Below, piece by piece: positions 23,664-32,416 of a stretch of DNA of 34,429 bases. Location: assembly GCA_002436085.1 (NCBI GenBank), contig DIXT01000018.1, forward strand, positions 1 through 34,429, in the 5' to 3' direction. This DNA comes from Anaerolineaceae bacterium UBA6073. GTDB taxonomy: Bacteria > Chloroflexota > Anaerolineae > Anaerolineales > Anaerolineaceae. Positions within the stretch are counted from its first letter, which is position 1, and each line of letters opens with the position of its first letter. Under the pieces are notes generated by a model, which was not told the DNA's origin, searched no databases, and worked only from the letters and a program-made list of their open reading frames with translations. A program made the position numbers and the translations under genes.

Positions 23664-26230
23664 TACCGATTAAGCTCTCCCTGTCCGGTTTTACCTCGTA
23701 TCTTGAGCCGGTGGAAATCGATTTTACCGGGCTGGATCTGGTCTGCATCTCCGGGCAGAACGGCTCTGGCAAGTCCTCGCTGCTGGACGCGATGACCTAC
23801 GCGCTCTACGGTCAGGCGCGTCGGCGCGACGAAGCCATCATCCACCACGCCAGCCAAAAAGCGGAAGTCAGCCTGGAATTCGGCTACGAACATCAGGTCT
23901 ACCGGGTCACGCGCTCCATTACCCGCGGCAAAGGCAGCCAGGTGGAGTTTTTTATCCACACGGACGACGAACAGAACCCCTGGAGAGTGCTCACCGAACG
24001 CACGATGAGCGAAACCAACGCTAAGATTGAGCACACCCTGCGTCTGGATTACGAGACGTTCATCAATGCCTCGTTCTTTCTGCAGGGCAAAGCCGACTTG
24101 TTCGCCACCCAAAAGCCGGCGGACCGCAAGCGCATCCTCAGTACCATTCTCGGTTTGGACAGTTGGGAGGATTACCGTAAACGCGCCGCGGATCTCGCTA
24201 AAGAACGCCAGGGCGAGGTGCGGATTAAGGACGACCGCCTGCGGGAGATTCAGAATGAACTGGATGAAGAACCAGCCCGCCAGTCCAGGCTGCAGCTGCT
24301 GGAAGAAAAACTGAAAAACGCCAGGGCGGAAACGCTTTTGGCACAATCCGCGCTGGAACAGAAACGCGCGGTGGAGCAAAGCCTTGCCAGCCGCCGGCAG
24401 GTGCTGGCCTTGCACGAAGCGCAGGAACGCAAGGCGGCTGCCGCGCAGACGGACCTCAAGCTCCGTTTGAGCGAGAAAGAGACCGCGCTGGAAGAACTGC
24501 GGCGCAAACTGGAGACCGCGGAAAGCGTGGAAGCCGCTTTCAAGCAGTTGGAGAGCCTGCGCAAGCAGTTGGGCGAACTTGACGCGCTTTCCGAGCGATT
24601 TCACCCGCTTGAGAACCGCAAACGCGACCTCGATAATCACATCGCGCTGGAACGCCAGAAACTGCTGGCTGACCAGCAGCACCTGGAAGAAGAAAAACAA
24701 GCGCTGGAACGCGAATCCGACCAGAACACCGCCCGAAAAGCGCAGCTGGAGCAGCTGCATGCCCAAATCATTGCGCTGGAAGAGCAAGTAAGCCGGAAAG
24801 AAGCCCTGGAACTGGAAGCGGAAATGCTGCAGAAGCGCCTTTCCGAGCTCCAGGCGGAAAACGCGGGCATCGAGAAGAAGGGCAAGGAAACCCTCGAGCG
24901 CCTTGAAAAGGTCCAGAAAGTGGAAGGCGCGGAGTGCCCCTTGTGCGGGCAGCCGCTGGCGCTGCACGACCGCGAACGGCTGGAACAGGAACTGAATGAG
25001 GAGCTACAGAGCCAGCGTGAGCTATACAAACAAAATAAGGAAGAAATAAATAACATCACCTCTCGCCAGCGCGAGCTTGCGCAAGAACGCGCGCAAATCC
25101 AAGCCTTTGAGAAGCAGATTCAAACGCTCACCCGCCAGGCAGACCAGTTGGGTCAGCAGCTCAACCTGCAAGCCAGCCGGATGGAACAGTTCGCCAGTCT
25201 GAAAGCTCCCCAGTTGGAGCGAACGCGCGCCGCCCTGGCAGACGATAGTTACTGCGCGCAGGAACGGGCGGAGCGGGCGGAGATCATGGCTCAAAGCACC
25301 GCGTTGGCTTATAACCCGGAAGAACATTCCCGCTTGCGCGAGGAAGTACGCAAGGCAGAGCCAGCCCGCGCGGCTTACAATGAGCTGCAGATTGCCCGCA
25401 GCACGGTTGGGCAGCTGGAGCAAAGCGTTTTGGAATTGCGCGAGAGCCTGGAGAAGCAGGAGGAAGAACTGCAGCGCGTCGGGCAGGAGCGCTCCAAGGC
25501 CGCCGCGGATCTGGCGGAAATTGAGAACAACTTGCCGGATATTCAGGTGACCGATCAGTCATTCCGGGCGATACAGGAAGCCGAAGCGGCTCTGCAGCGC
25601 CAGCTTGGCGCGGCGCGGCAGGACTTGCACGTGCTGACTGAACTCAAAGCGCGCAAGATCAGTCTGAGGGAAGAGAAGGAGCAGTTGAACGCGGAAATTG
25701 CGCGGCTGAAAGTATTGGAGCGGGCTTTCTCGAAAGACGGCGTGCCTGCCATGCTGATTGAACAAGCGCTGCCGGAATTGAGCGAAGAAGCCAACCGCAT
25801 TCTCAGCCGGCTTTCCAATTACAGCATGAGCGTGACCTTTGACACACAGCGGGAGTACAAGGACGCGAAGCGCGCCGATAAGATGGAAACGTTGGATATC
25901 CTGATTAGCGACGGGTCTTCCACCCGGGATTACGAAACTTACTCCGGCGGTGAGGCTTTCCGCATCAATTTCGCCATCCGGCTCGCGCTGGCGCGCCTGC
26001 TTTCGCGGCGCAGCGGCGCCCAACTGCGCACACTGGTTATCGATGAGGGCTTTGGCAACCAGGATGCCGAAGGTAGACAGCGCCTGGTGGAAGCCATCGG
26101 TCAGGTGGCGGATGACTTTGACATGATCATAGTCATCACGCATATTGAGGAACTGAAAGAGCAGTTCCCCAAGCGGATTGAAGTGGAAAAAACGACGTCG
26201 GGTTCGCGCGTCAGCGTTATTCGGGGTTGA
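23660..26230 (+). CDS. sbcC: Rad50/SbcC-type SMC ATPase with zinc hook
   Basis: This 856-residue protein has ABC-ATPase halves at both ends joined by long coiled coils. Walker A is GQNGSGKS (32-39), the zinc hook CPLC is exactly central (Cys426, Cys429), the ABC signature is YSGGEAF (761-767), and Walker B VIDEGFGNQD is near residue 797. The protein holds and bridges DNA ends and normally drives the Mre11/SbcD nuclease. The length is nearer to archaeal Rad50 (about 880) than to Escherichia coli SbcC (1048). No Mre11/SbcD gene is present anywhere in the window. It overlaps herA by 4 nt, and its last 14 nt overlap the convergent nucleotidyltransferase. Confidence 0.93.
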   Translation: MIPIKLSLSGFTSYLEPVEIDFTGLDLVCISGQNGSGKSSLLDAMTYALYGQARRRDEAIIHHASQKAEVSLEFGYEHQVYRVTRSITRGKGSQVEFFIHTDDEQNPWRVLTERTMSETNAKIEHTLRLDYETFINASFFLQGKADLFATQKPADRKRILSTILGLDSWEDYRKRAADLAKERQGEVRIKDDRLREIQNELDEEPARQSRLQLLEEKLKNARAETLLAQSALEQKRAVEQSLASRRQVLALHEAQERKAAAAQTDLKLRLSEKETALEELRRKLETAESVEAAFKQLESLRKQLGELDALSERFHPLENRKRDLDNHIALERQKLLADQQHLEEEKQALERESDQNTARKAQLEQLHAQIIALEEQVSRKEALELEAEMLQKRLSELQAENAGIEKKGKETLERLEKVQKVEGAECPLCGQPLALHDRERLEQELNEELQSQRELYKQNKEEINNITSRQRELAQERAQIQAFEKQIQTLTRQADQLGQQLNLQASRMEQFASLKAPQLERTRAALADDSYCAQERAERAEIMAQSTALAYNPEEHSRLREEVRKAEPARAAYNELQIARSTVGQLEQSVLELRESLEKQEEELQRVGQERSKAAADLAEIENNLPDIQVTDQSFRAIQEAEAALQRQLGAARQDLHVLTELKARKISLREEKEQLNAEIARLKVLERAFSKDGVPAMLIEQALPELSEEANRILSRLSNYSMSVTFDTQREYKDAKRADKMETLDILISDGSSTRDYETYSGGEAFRINFAIRLALARLLSRRSGAQLRTLVIDEGFGNQDAEGRQRLVEAIGQVADDFDMIIVITHIEELKEQFPKRIEVEKTTSGSRVSVIRG

Positions 26231-26990
26231 GCCTAAGGATTTCCTCAACCAGCGCGGCGTGGAAAGCCGGCAGTTCTGCGCGCGCGGCCGCTTCTATTTC
26301 TCTCGAGAGTGCGTCCCCCGCGAACTGTGCCTCCAGGGCGCCGGCCAGGCAGGGGGGTAGCGGTACAGGCGCCTGGCTCTCGCAGTAGCGCCGGACGAGC
26401 TGGGTCTTGTCGTATTCCAACTCACCGCGCTGAACCTGCAGGAAGGTGCGCATCAGCACCAGCGCGTGCTTGAGCAATTCCGCTATCCCGCCTTTCTTCC
26501 AAAAAATCTGAAGATCGCCGCCGTGTTTTTTTTGCAGGTACTCCAGGTAGCGCCTGAACGCGCAGGCTAAATCCTCTGTCCCCGGCGCCTCCAGAGAGCT
26601 GAGGTCAAACGCGCCCCACAGCAATTTGCTTTGGGAGAGCAAGCGCTGCACAAAATCCGCGTAAGGTAAGCGTCCGGTCTGCGGGTCGCGCTGCAGGCGG
26701 GATTCGTGCAGGAATATCAGCTCCATTTCGTACGGCGCGGCTTGGGCGGCAAGCGTTTCCAGCTGCTGCTTTTCTTCTTGCTGGGCTGCGCTGAAAACCA
26801 TTTCCGCGTTCGGCGTGCCGCGCAAAAGCACCAGCACGTCCAGGTCGCTTTGCCCGGGCCGGAAGTACCCGCCGGGCAATGACCCGATAGAAAAAATCGC
26901 GCGCACTTCGTTCAGACGCAGCGCATCCGCGGCACCGGCAAATGCGGTTAGCTCTTCCCAGGCTGCGTTAATCTGAGCGTTGGCTGTCAT
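26217..26990 (-). CDS. Nucleotidyltransferase domain protein
   Basis: This 257-residue protein has an N-terminal polymerase-beta-type nucleotidyltransferase fold with the motif Gly36-Ser37 followed by Asp49-x-Asp51 (IGSLPGG, SDLDVLVLL), the metal-binding core of enzymes that transfer NMP to a small molecule, RNA or protein. The rest is helical, ending with a four-helix-like region. The substrate is unknown; an aminoglycoside-type or housekeeping nucleotidylation role would both fit. It overlaps the MFS gene by 4 nt (ATGA) and so is translated with it. The 3' end overlaps rad50 convergently by 14 nt. Confidence 0.72.
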   Translation of the reverse strand: MTANAQINAAWEELTAFAGAADALRLNEVRAIFSIGSLPGGYFRPGQSDLDVLVLLRGTPNAEMVFSAAQQEEKQQLETLAAQAAPYEMELIFLHESRLQRDPQTGRLPYADFVQRLLSQSKLLWGAFDLSSLEAPGTEDLACAFRRYLEYLQKKHGGDLQIFWKKGGIAELLKHALVLMRTFLQVQRGELEYDKTQLVRRYCESQAPVPLPPCLAGALEAQFAGDALSREIEAAARAELPAFHAALVEEILRLNPE

Positions 26991-28435
26991 CGGGCTGCCT
27001 CATAGTTGGCTTCCCCGGCCGGGTTAAGCTTAATCCGCCCTAAGACCAGCACGGAGAACAGGAACAGAAAGCCGTAGATGCTCATCAGCACCACAAATCC
27101 GGCTCCGTCGCCAATCGGCCCGCCGATATAGGCCCCGATAGCGCCGGCGCCAGCCCCAGCCAGATTGGAAATCCCAAGATAGCGCCCGGCTTGTTCGCGC
27201 GGAACCAGGCTGGTGCCAAGCGCCCAATTGGCTGTATAGAATATGCCGACCCCCAGGCCCACCAGCACCCCGCCTACGTACATCACGGGCATGACCGGCG
27301 CGGCAATCACAATGGCGGTGCCGAGCGTGGCAAGGATGCCGCTGGCGGCGATGAGCGGTTTAGTGCCGAATTTATCCGTCAGCCAGCCTCCGGGCAGAGC
27401 GGCTGCCAAAATCGCCACGCCCACAATCATCACCAGGAATGCCGAGGGGCCCGCCGCGGCGCTGCCCTGCAGTTCGGGGAAGCGTTCCTGAATGAAGTAA
27501 AGCAAAAAGCTGGCCAGGTTGTTCGCCGCGACCAGAAAAGCCAGGCGGTTGACGACCCACCAGGTGAAGGCCGGCTTTTGGGCAGCTTCGGTGCCCAGGC
27601 TGATGCGCATAGAGAAAATCACCCCGACCGCGACGGCAACGAGCATGCCGATCGCGCCGATCACGCCGGTCACCAGCAGGCGGGAAAGCCCGGGCAGCGC
27701 GCCCGCCAGGGGCACCAGGCGTTTGACGGCCTCACCAGCCAGCAAAATGACGCCGGTAAACACGGCGGTCATCGCCGCCAGGCGCCCGATTGCCGGCCAG
27801 TCCATCGGCGCGGGGGCTTTTTCCTGCGGGGTTTCGCGGATGAACATAGCCAGGATGGTACAGACAATCAGCGTGGCAATGACGGTGATAATGGCCGCCC
27901 AGTAGTTGCCGGTTTTGACCATTCTGGAGACAAAAAAGGACACAAAGATGAGCGGGAGCGGCAGTTCGAAGAGCGTTTTGAGACCTGAGTAACGCCCGCG
28001 CTGACTCTCCGGTACAAGGTCCGGGATGAGACCCTGCGCGGCGCCGTGTCCGATATTGGAAAAAACCATAGAGAGCAGCACGGCGGCGAACAGCGCGGCG
28101 TAGCCTGCCTGCCCTTCCATCTGCGCGGCAATCACGCCGATGGCAATAAACGCCGCGGTCTCAAGCACGGTGCTGGCAAGCATGAACGGCCGGCGTTTGC
28201 CCCAGCGGTGGGTGCTGCGGTCAGAAAGCATGCCCATCACGGCCTGAGCGAGCAGGGCAATCATCAGGGAATACAGGCGGATGCTGCCATAGCTGCTGCC
28301 CTTGGTCTCATCGCCGACGAATTGCTGGACAAGCAGCGGCAGGATGAGCGGGGCGAGGGTTTGGCTGCGAACGGTCAGGCCAAGGTAGTAGATATTAATG
28401 AAGATGCCGTCGTACCAACGCAAGGACTTTTGCAT
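26987..28435 (-). CDS. Major facilitator superfamily transporter
   Basis: This 482-residue protein has about twelve membrane helices. The loop between helices 2 and 3 reads GMLSDRSTHRWGKRRPFM, close to the GxxSDRxxxxxGRRRP form of the sucrose/SLC45-like and GPH sugar symporters, so proton- or cation-coupled sugar uptake is the best guess. A second A-motif-like loop, GGWLTDKFGTKPLI, lies at the start of the C-terminal half. The substrate cannot be read. It follows the phosphoribosyltransferase by 33 nt and overlaps the nucleotidyltransferase, forming an apparent three-gene minus-strand operon of mixed function. Confidence 0.85.
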   Translation of the reverse strand: MQKSLRWYDGIFINIYYLGLTVRSQTLAPLILPLLVQQFVGDETKGSSYGSIRLYSLMIALLAQAVMGMLSDRSTHRWGKRRPFMLASTVLETAAFIAIGVIAAQMEGQAGYAALFAAVLLSMVFSNIGHGAAQGLIPDLVPESQRGRYSGLKTLFELPLPLIFVSFFVSRMVKTGNYWAAIITVIATLIVCTILAMFIRETPQEKAPAPMDWPAIGRLAAMTAVFTGVILLAGEAVKRLVPLAGALPGLSRLLVTGVIGAIGMLVAVAVGVIFSMRISLGTEAAQKPAFTWWVVNRLAFLVAANNLASFLLYFIQERFPELQGSAAAGPSAFLVMIVGVAILAAALPGGWLTDKFGTKPLIAASGILATLGTAIVIAAPVMPVMYVGGVLVGLGVGIFYTANWALGTSLVPREQAGRYLGISNLAGAGAGAIGAYIGGPIGDGAGFVVLMSIYGFLFLFSVLVLGRIKLNPAGEANYEAAR

Positions 28436-28468
28436 GAAACCTCCGGGCGCGCACAGGCAAAGCTTGCC

Positions 28469-28984
28469 TTAGTGCACGCCGCTGAAAAAATTGGATTGAA
28501 AACCGCGGTCCATTTCCCACGGATAAATGATATGCGCGTCGGTGGTTGCCGCGTAATAATCGGGACGCATGTTCCCGAACAGGTTCCGATAGGGGTTGAA
28601 GTGCAGCACGCATGTGGAAGCCCGGCCTCCGGAGGATATCACGCGGTTTTTGACGGCGGTGATGGTGCGCCCGGAGCCCCAAACGTCGTCTACAATCAGC
28701 ACGTTGTGGTCGCTCAGGTGGCTGGCGTCCGGGAACTGCAGGAACTTTGGCCAGGTCAGGAATTTTGATTGGGGGGTGGGGGTGGTGTGCGCTTCGGCGG
28801 GGAAGTCCACGGAGGCGGTAAAGAGGCTTTGGACGTTCATGGCTTCCGCGAGCATGCCGCCCGGGATGATGCCGCCGCGCGTAATCATCACCATGACGGT
28901 ATAGACCCGATTGAACTGCGGCAGCAAATGGTCAATCAGTCGGGAGACTTCATCCCAGGTAATTATTTCATTGCGTTGATTCAT
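28469..28984 (-). CDS. Phosphoribosyltransferase
   Basis: This 171-residue type I phosphoribosyltransferase has the PRPP-binding loop VLIVDDVWGSGRT (95-107) and the early VMITRGGIIPGGMLAE element. It probably makes a purine nucleotide from a free base and PRPP (xanthine/hypoxanthine type by size), but the hood region does not identify the base. ATG 28984 follows AAGGTGG; a GTG at 28987 is adjacent. Upstream is the repeat array, so its promoter must lie within or just before repeat sequence. It leads the apparent operon with the MFS and nucleotidyltransferase genes. Confidence 0.85.
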   Translation of the reverse strand: MNQRNEIITWDEVSRLIDHLLPQFNRVYTVMVMITRGGIIPGGMLAEAMNVQSLFTASVDFPAEAHTTPTPQSKFLTWPKFLQFPDASHLSDHNVLIVDDVWGSGRTITAVKNRVISSGGRASTCVLHFNPYRNLFGNMRPDYYAATTDAHIIYPWEMDRGFQSNFFSGVH

Positions 28985-29004
28985 CACACCACCTTACTTC
29001 CCGT

Positions 29005-29870
29005 CATTACGAACGAAGTGCGGCAATCTCCCAATGTGCCACCAGGAAGACACCGTGCCCTCCCGATATGCCAGCGGGGAGACAGCGTGCCCTCCGGGTA
29101 TCGCTTCGCAGGACCTGTACCCTTTAGGGTATCGCGATGACGAACTTCGCGATGACCTAACATCTCGTCATTGCGAGGGAGCGCCAGCGACCGCGGCAAT
29201 ACCACAAGGGTACTTTGTCTGCCTGAATGCCAGCCTGGAGACAGCGTGCCCTCCAGGTATCGCTTCGCAGGACCTGTACCCTTTAGGGTATCGCGATGAC
29301 GAAAATCCCGTCATTGCGAGGGAGTGCCAGCGACCGCGGCAATACCACAAGGGTACTTTGTCTGCCTGAATGCCAGCCGGGAGACAGCGTGCCCTCCGGG
29401 TATCGCTTCGCGATGACGAACATCCCGTCATTGCGAGGGAGCGCCAGCGACCGCGGCAATACCACAAGGGTACTTTGTCTGCCTGAATCCCTGCGACTGA
29501 ACCAATCTCCTGCCAGATCAACAGGGAGATCGCTTCGTAGGCTCGCGATGACGAACTTTTGCGCCAGCGACCGCGGCAATACCACAAGGGTACTTTGTCT
29601 GCCTGAATGCCAGCAGGGAGATCGCTTCGCAGGCTCGCGATGACGAACTTTTGCGCCGGCGACCGCGGCAATACCACAAGGGTACTTTGTCTGCCTGAAT
29701 CCCTGCGACTGAACCAATCTCCTGCCAGATCAACAGGGAGATCGCTTCGCAGGACCTGTACCCTTTAGGGTATCGCGATGACGAACGCACCCGCCAGCAG
29801 GGAGACACCGTGCCCTCCGGGCATCGCTTCGCAGGCTCACGAGGACGAAAATGCCCGCATTGTTAAACAG
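29005..29870. repeat. Dense array of interspersed repeat units
   Basis: The gap between the phosphoribosyltransferase and priA is almost wholly repeats. The unit GCGCCAGCGACCGCGGCAAT with its ACCACAAGGGTACTTTGTCT extension occurs at 29181, 29324, 29441, 29561 and 29653 (spacings 143, 117, 120, 92). Between them alternate CGTCATTGCGAGGGAG, the hairpin-forming CTGTACCCTTTAGGGTATCG (about 29115, 29273, 29755) and GGAGACAGCGTGCCCTCC modules. A longer module starting CCCTGCGACTGAACC occurs twice (about 29490 and 29701). Modules are shuffled rather than strictly tandem. Open frames here are repeat artefacts. Confidence 0.9.
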
Positions 29871-29878
29871 CCAGAATA

Positions 29879-32416
29879 TTATAGCAGGTTCGGCGGGTCT
29901 ACCTCTACTGTCCAGCCCAGAAGCGGCAGCCCGTTCAGCATCGTGGTCGGGTCGGGTCCACGCAGGATGATTTGCCAGCGGAAGCGCCCGAACAACTTGC
30001 GGGTGTAGCAGGGCACCGGTCCGATAAAATCGGTCTGCGCCATCCCCAGCCTGCGAATTTCGGTCCGCAGGATTTCCGCCATCAGTTCCGCTTCCTGCAG
30101 GCACTTTTCTTCGGAGGGGCTGCGGTATTCCAGCCGCACCAGGCGCGTGAAAGGTGGATAACCCAGCTCGCGGCGGTTGGCTAGTTCCTGCGCGTAGAAG
30201 CCGGCGAAGTCGTGCCGGGAGGCAGCCTGGATGACGTAATTCTCAGGTTGGTAGGTCTGCATGACCACACGCCCGCCCAAGGGGCTGCGCCCCGCGCGCC
30301 CGCTGACCTGGGTGAGCACCTGAAAGCTGCGTTCCGCGGCGCGGTAATCCGGCAGGTTCAGGCCCGTTTCCGCCAGGATGATGCCGACCAGCGTCACCAG
30401 CGGCAGGTCCAGCCCCTTAGCCAGCATCTGCGTTCCAATCAGAATATCCGCGCGGTGGGCGCTGAAGTGTGAAAGGATGAGCTCGTGCGCGTCGCGCGTG
30501 GTGGTGGTCTCCGCGTCCCAGCGCAGCAAACGGGCCTGCGGGAAAGCCTGCTGCACCAGCGCTTCCAGGCGCTCCGTGCCAATGCCCATCTGGCGGATTT
30601 GTTTGCTGCCGCAGTGCGGGCATTTAGTCGGCATGCCGCGCGTATATCCGCAGATGTGACAGAGCAGCCCGGCGCGGTCCTGGTGATAGACCAAGGGGCT
30701 CAGGTCGCGCGGGCAGAGCAGCGCCTGGCCGCAATCCCTGCAGAATACATAGGTAGCGCTGCCTTTGCGGTTGAGGAACAGGATGGCCTGTTGGTTGTGC
30801 GCGAGGACGTTTTCCAGCCTGGCATGCAGCACCCGCGAAAGCACGCTGGTATTGCCTTCCTTCAATTCCGCGCGCATATCTACCAGGTCCACCGGCGGCA
30901 GCTCCAGGCTGAGCAGCTCGTCGCCGACAGAGGCTGGAATGATCTCGGTGTGCAGGCTTGCGGCTAGCCGCAGCAGCGTCTCGCGGTGCGCTAAGACGCG
31001 CCGGGGCAGTTCCAAAAGCTGCCAGTCGCCTTTTTGGGCGCGGTAGAATTGGCTGACGCGCGGCGTGGCGGAGCCGAGAATTAAATTCGCATTGCAGATG
31101 TGCGCGTAGGCTTCCGCGGTCTCCACAGCGCGGTAGAACGGCTCGCGCTCAGTTTCGTCGTAGGATTCGTGGTCGCATTCGTCCAGGACGATGAGGCCGA
31201 TATCCGGCAGCGGCACGAACAGCGCGCTGCGCGCCCCGACAATGATGGAAAGCTCCCCTTTGCGCGCGCGCCGCCAGGTGTCGTACAGCTCGCCTTCGGA
31301 CAGTTTGGAGTGGTACAGCCCGACGCGGTTGGGGAAGCGCGCCATGTAGCGGCGCACTGCCTGGGGGGTCATGGCAATTTCGGGCACCAGAACGATGACC
31401 TGCCGGCCGCGCGCCAGAGTCTGCTCGACCGCGCGCAGGTAAATCTCGGTCTTGCCCGAGCCGGTGACGCCGTGCAGCAGGACAGGCGCGCTCTCCGGTT
31501 GGCCAAGCTGCGGGAGCAGTTGCTCCCACACGCGCTGTTGGTCCGGGGTGAGGGTAGGCGCGTGCGCGCTTTCGATCTGCAGGTTTTCCAGCGGGTCGCG
31601 CCAGACTTCGGTCTCGTTAAAATGCAGGTAATCCTGCTCCGCGAGGGCTTTCAGGTCCGCGTAGGAGCTGTCGGTCTGGGCGTAAATCCAGGAGAAATCC
31701 ATTGGGAACGCTTCGGAGGCCAGCAGCTTGAGGACTTCCAGACGGCGTGTGCCGGTTTCGAGGCGCGGGCTGAGCGCCCTGGGTTCCAGCTTGCTTACCG
31801 CTTCCGGCGGGATGGTAAGCTGGGCGGTCCGTACCACCTTCGGGCTCACCCGCGGCGGGGGGAACACGCTGGTGGTGCGCACCAGGCCGGCTTTGCGCAA
31901 ACGTTCCAGGCTGCCGCGCCATTCCAGTTTGGGCAGGGCGTGTTCAAGCTGCGCTCCGCGCAGGGGTCCGCGCTCTGAAAGCAATTTCAGGAAGCGAGTC
32001 TGCAGCGGCGCCAACCCAACTGGGATTTCCGTCAGGTCAGGCTTCAGTTCAGCGATAAAATCGGCGCGTTGGGAGAGCCCGCGCGGTAGCATGAGGTTCA
32101 CAGCCGCCCCCAACGGCGCAAAGGTCTCGCGCGCCAGCCAGTGTGTCAGCTGCAGCTGCTGGGGGGTAAGCACGGTATCTTCTGAATTTAGTGAGAGGAT
32201 TTCGCGGATATCCTTTTCAATGCCAGGTTTATCCACAAGCGCCAGCACCACGCCCTGCACGATTTGCTTGCCAAAAGGCACCACGACCAGGCAGCCAGGC
32301 TGGACTTTTCCCTGTAGTTCCGCCGGGATGGCGTAGCAATAGCTCTTTTCAATTGCCGCGAGATTAATGCTGATATCCGCGTATTTAAGTTCTGGATTAC
32401 CAGGCTGGGCATCCAT
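29879..32416 (-). CDS. priA: Primosomal replication restart helicase PriA
   Basis: This 845-residue protein restarts stalled replication forks by binding fork DNA and loading the replicative helicase. An N-terminal fork-binding domain (VVPFGKQIVQGVV) precedes the helicase core with Walker A GVTGSGKTE (about 315-324), LGSATPR, GTQMLAKGLDLP and QVSGRAGR. Two features deviate. Motif II reads DECDHESY (near 410) where PriA normally has DEEH. The zinc region (about 560-605) reads CRDC, CPRD, CHIC, CPHC, so one of eight cysteines is Asp. The core motifs needed for ATP hydrolysis remain, so I expect function. Start ATG 32416 overlaps the upstream stop (ATGA). Confidence 0.92.
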   Translation of the reverse strand: MDAQPGNPELKYADISINLAAIEKSYCYAIPAELQGKVQPGCLVVVPFGKQIVQGVVLALVDKPGIEKDIREILSLNSEDTVLTPQQLQLTHWLARETFAPLGAAVNLMLPRGLSQRADFIAELKPDLTEIPVGLAPLQTRFLKLLSERGPLRGAQLEHALPKLEWRGSLERLRKAGLVRTTSVFPPPRVSPKVVRTAQLTIPPEAVSKLEPRALSPRLETGTRRLEVLKLLASEAFPMDFSWIYAQTDSSYADLKALAEQDYLHFNETEVWRDPLENLQIESAHAPTLTPDQQRVWEQLLPQLGQPESAPVLLHGVTGSGKTEIYLRAVEQTLARGRQVIVLVPEIAMTPQAVRRYMARFPNRVGLYHSKLSEGELYDTWRRARKGELSIIVGARSALFVPLPDIGLIVLDECDHESYDETEREPFYRAVETAEAYAHICNANLILGSATPRVSQFYRAQKGDWQLLELPRRVLAHRETLLRLAASLHTEIIPASVGDELLSLELPPVDLVDMRAELKEGNTSVLSRVLHARLENVLAHNQQAILFLNRKGSATYVFCRDCGQALLCPRDLSPLVYHQDRAGLLCHICGYTRGMPTKCPHCGSKQIRQMGIGTERLEALVQQAFPQARLLRWDAETTTTRDAHELILSHFSAHRADILIGTQMLAKGLDLPLVTLVGIILAETGLNLPDYRAAERSFQVLTQVSGRAGRSPLGGRVVMQTYQPENYVIQAASRHDFAGFYAQELANRRELGYPPFTRLVRLEYRSPSEEKCLQEAELMAEILRTEIRRLGMAQTDFIGPVPCYTRKLFGRFRWQIILRGPDPTTMLNGLPLLGWTVEVDPPNLL

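Noticed and set aside
23570..24967. 465-residue minus-strand open frame opposite rad50
   Set aside because: It is antisense to a clear Rad50 ATPase domain and has no domain of its own.
29168..29677. 169-residue minus-strand open frame in the repeat array
   Set aside because: Its protein is internally repetitive (WYCRGR recurs) and simply reads the DNA repeats.
29005..29870. Possible CRISPR array
   Set aside because: Intervals of 92-143 bp are irregular and the sequence between cores is itself repetitive.
31100..31978. 292-residue plus-strand open frame opposite priA
   Set aside because: It is a shadow of the PriA helicase core, produced by GC-rich codon use.
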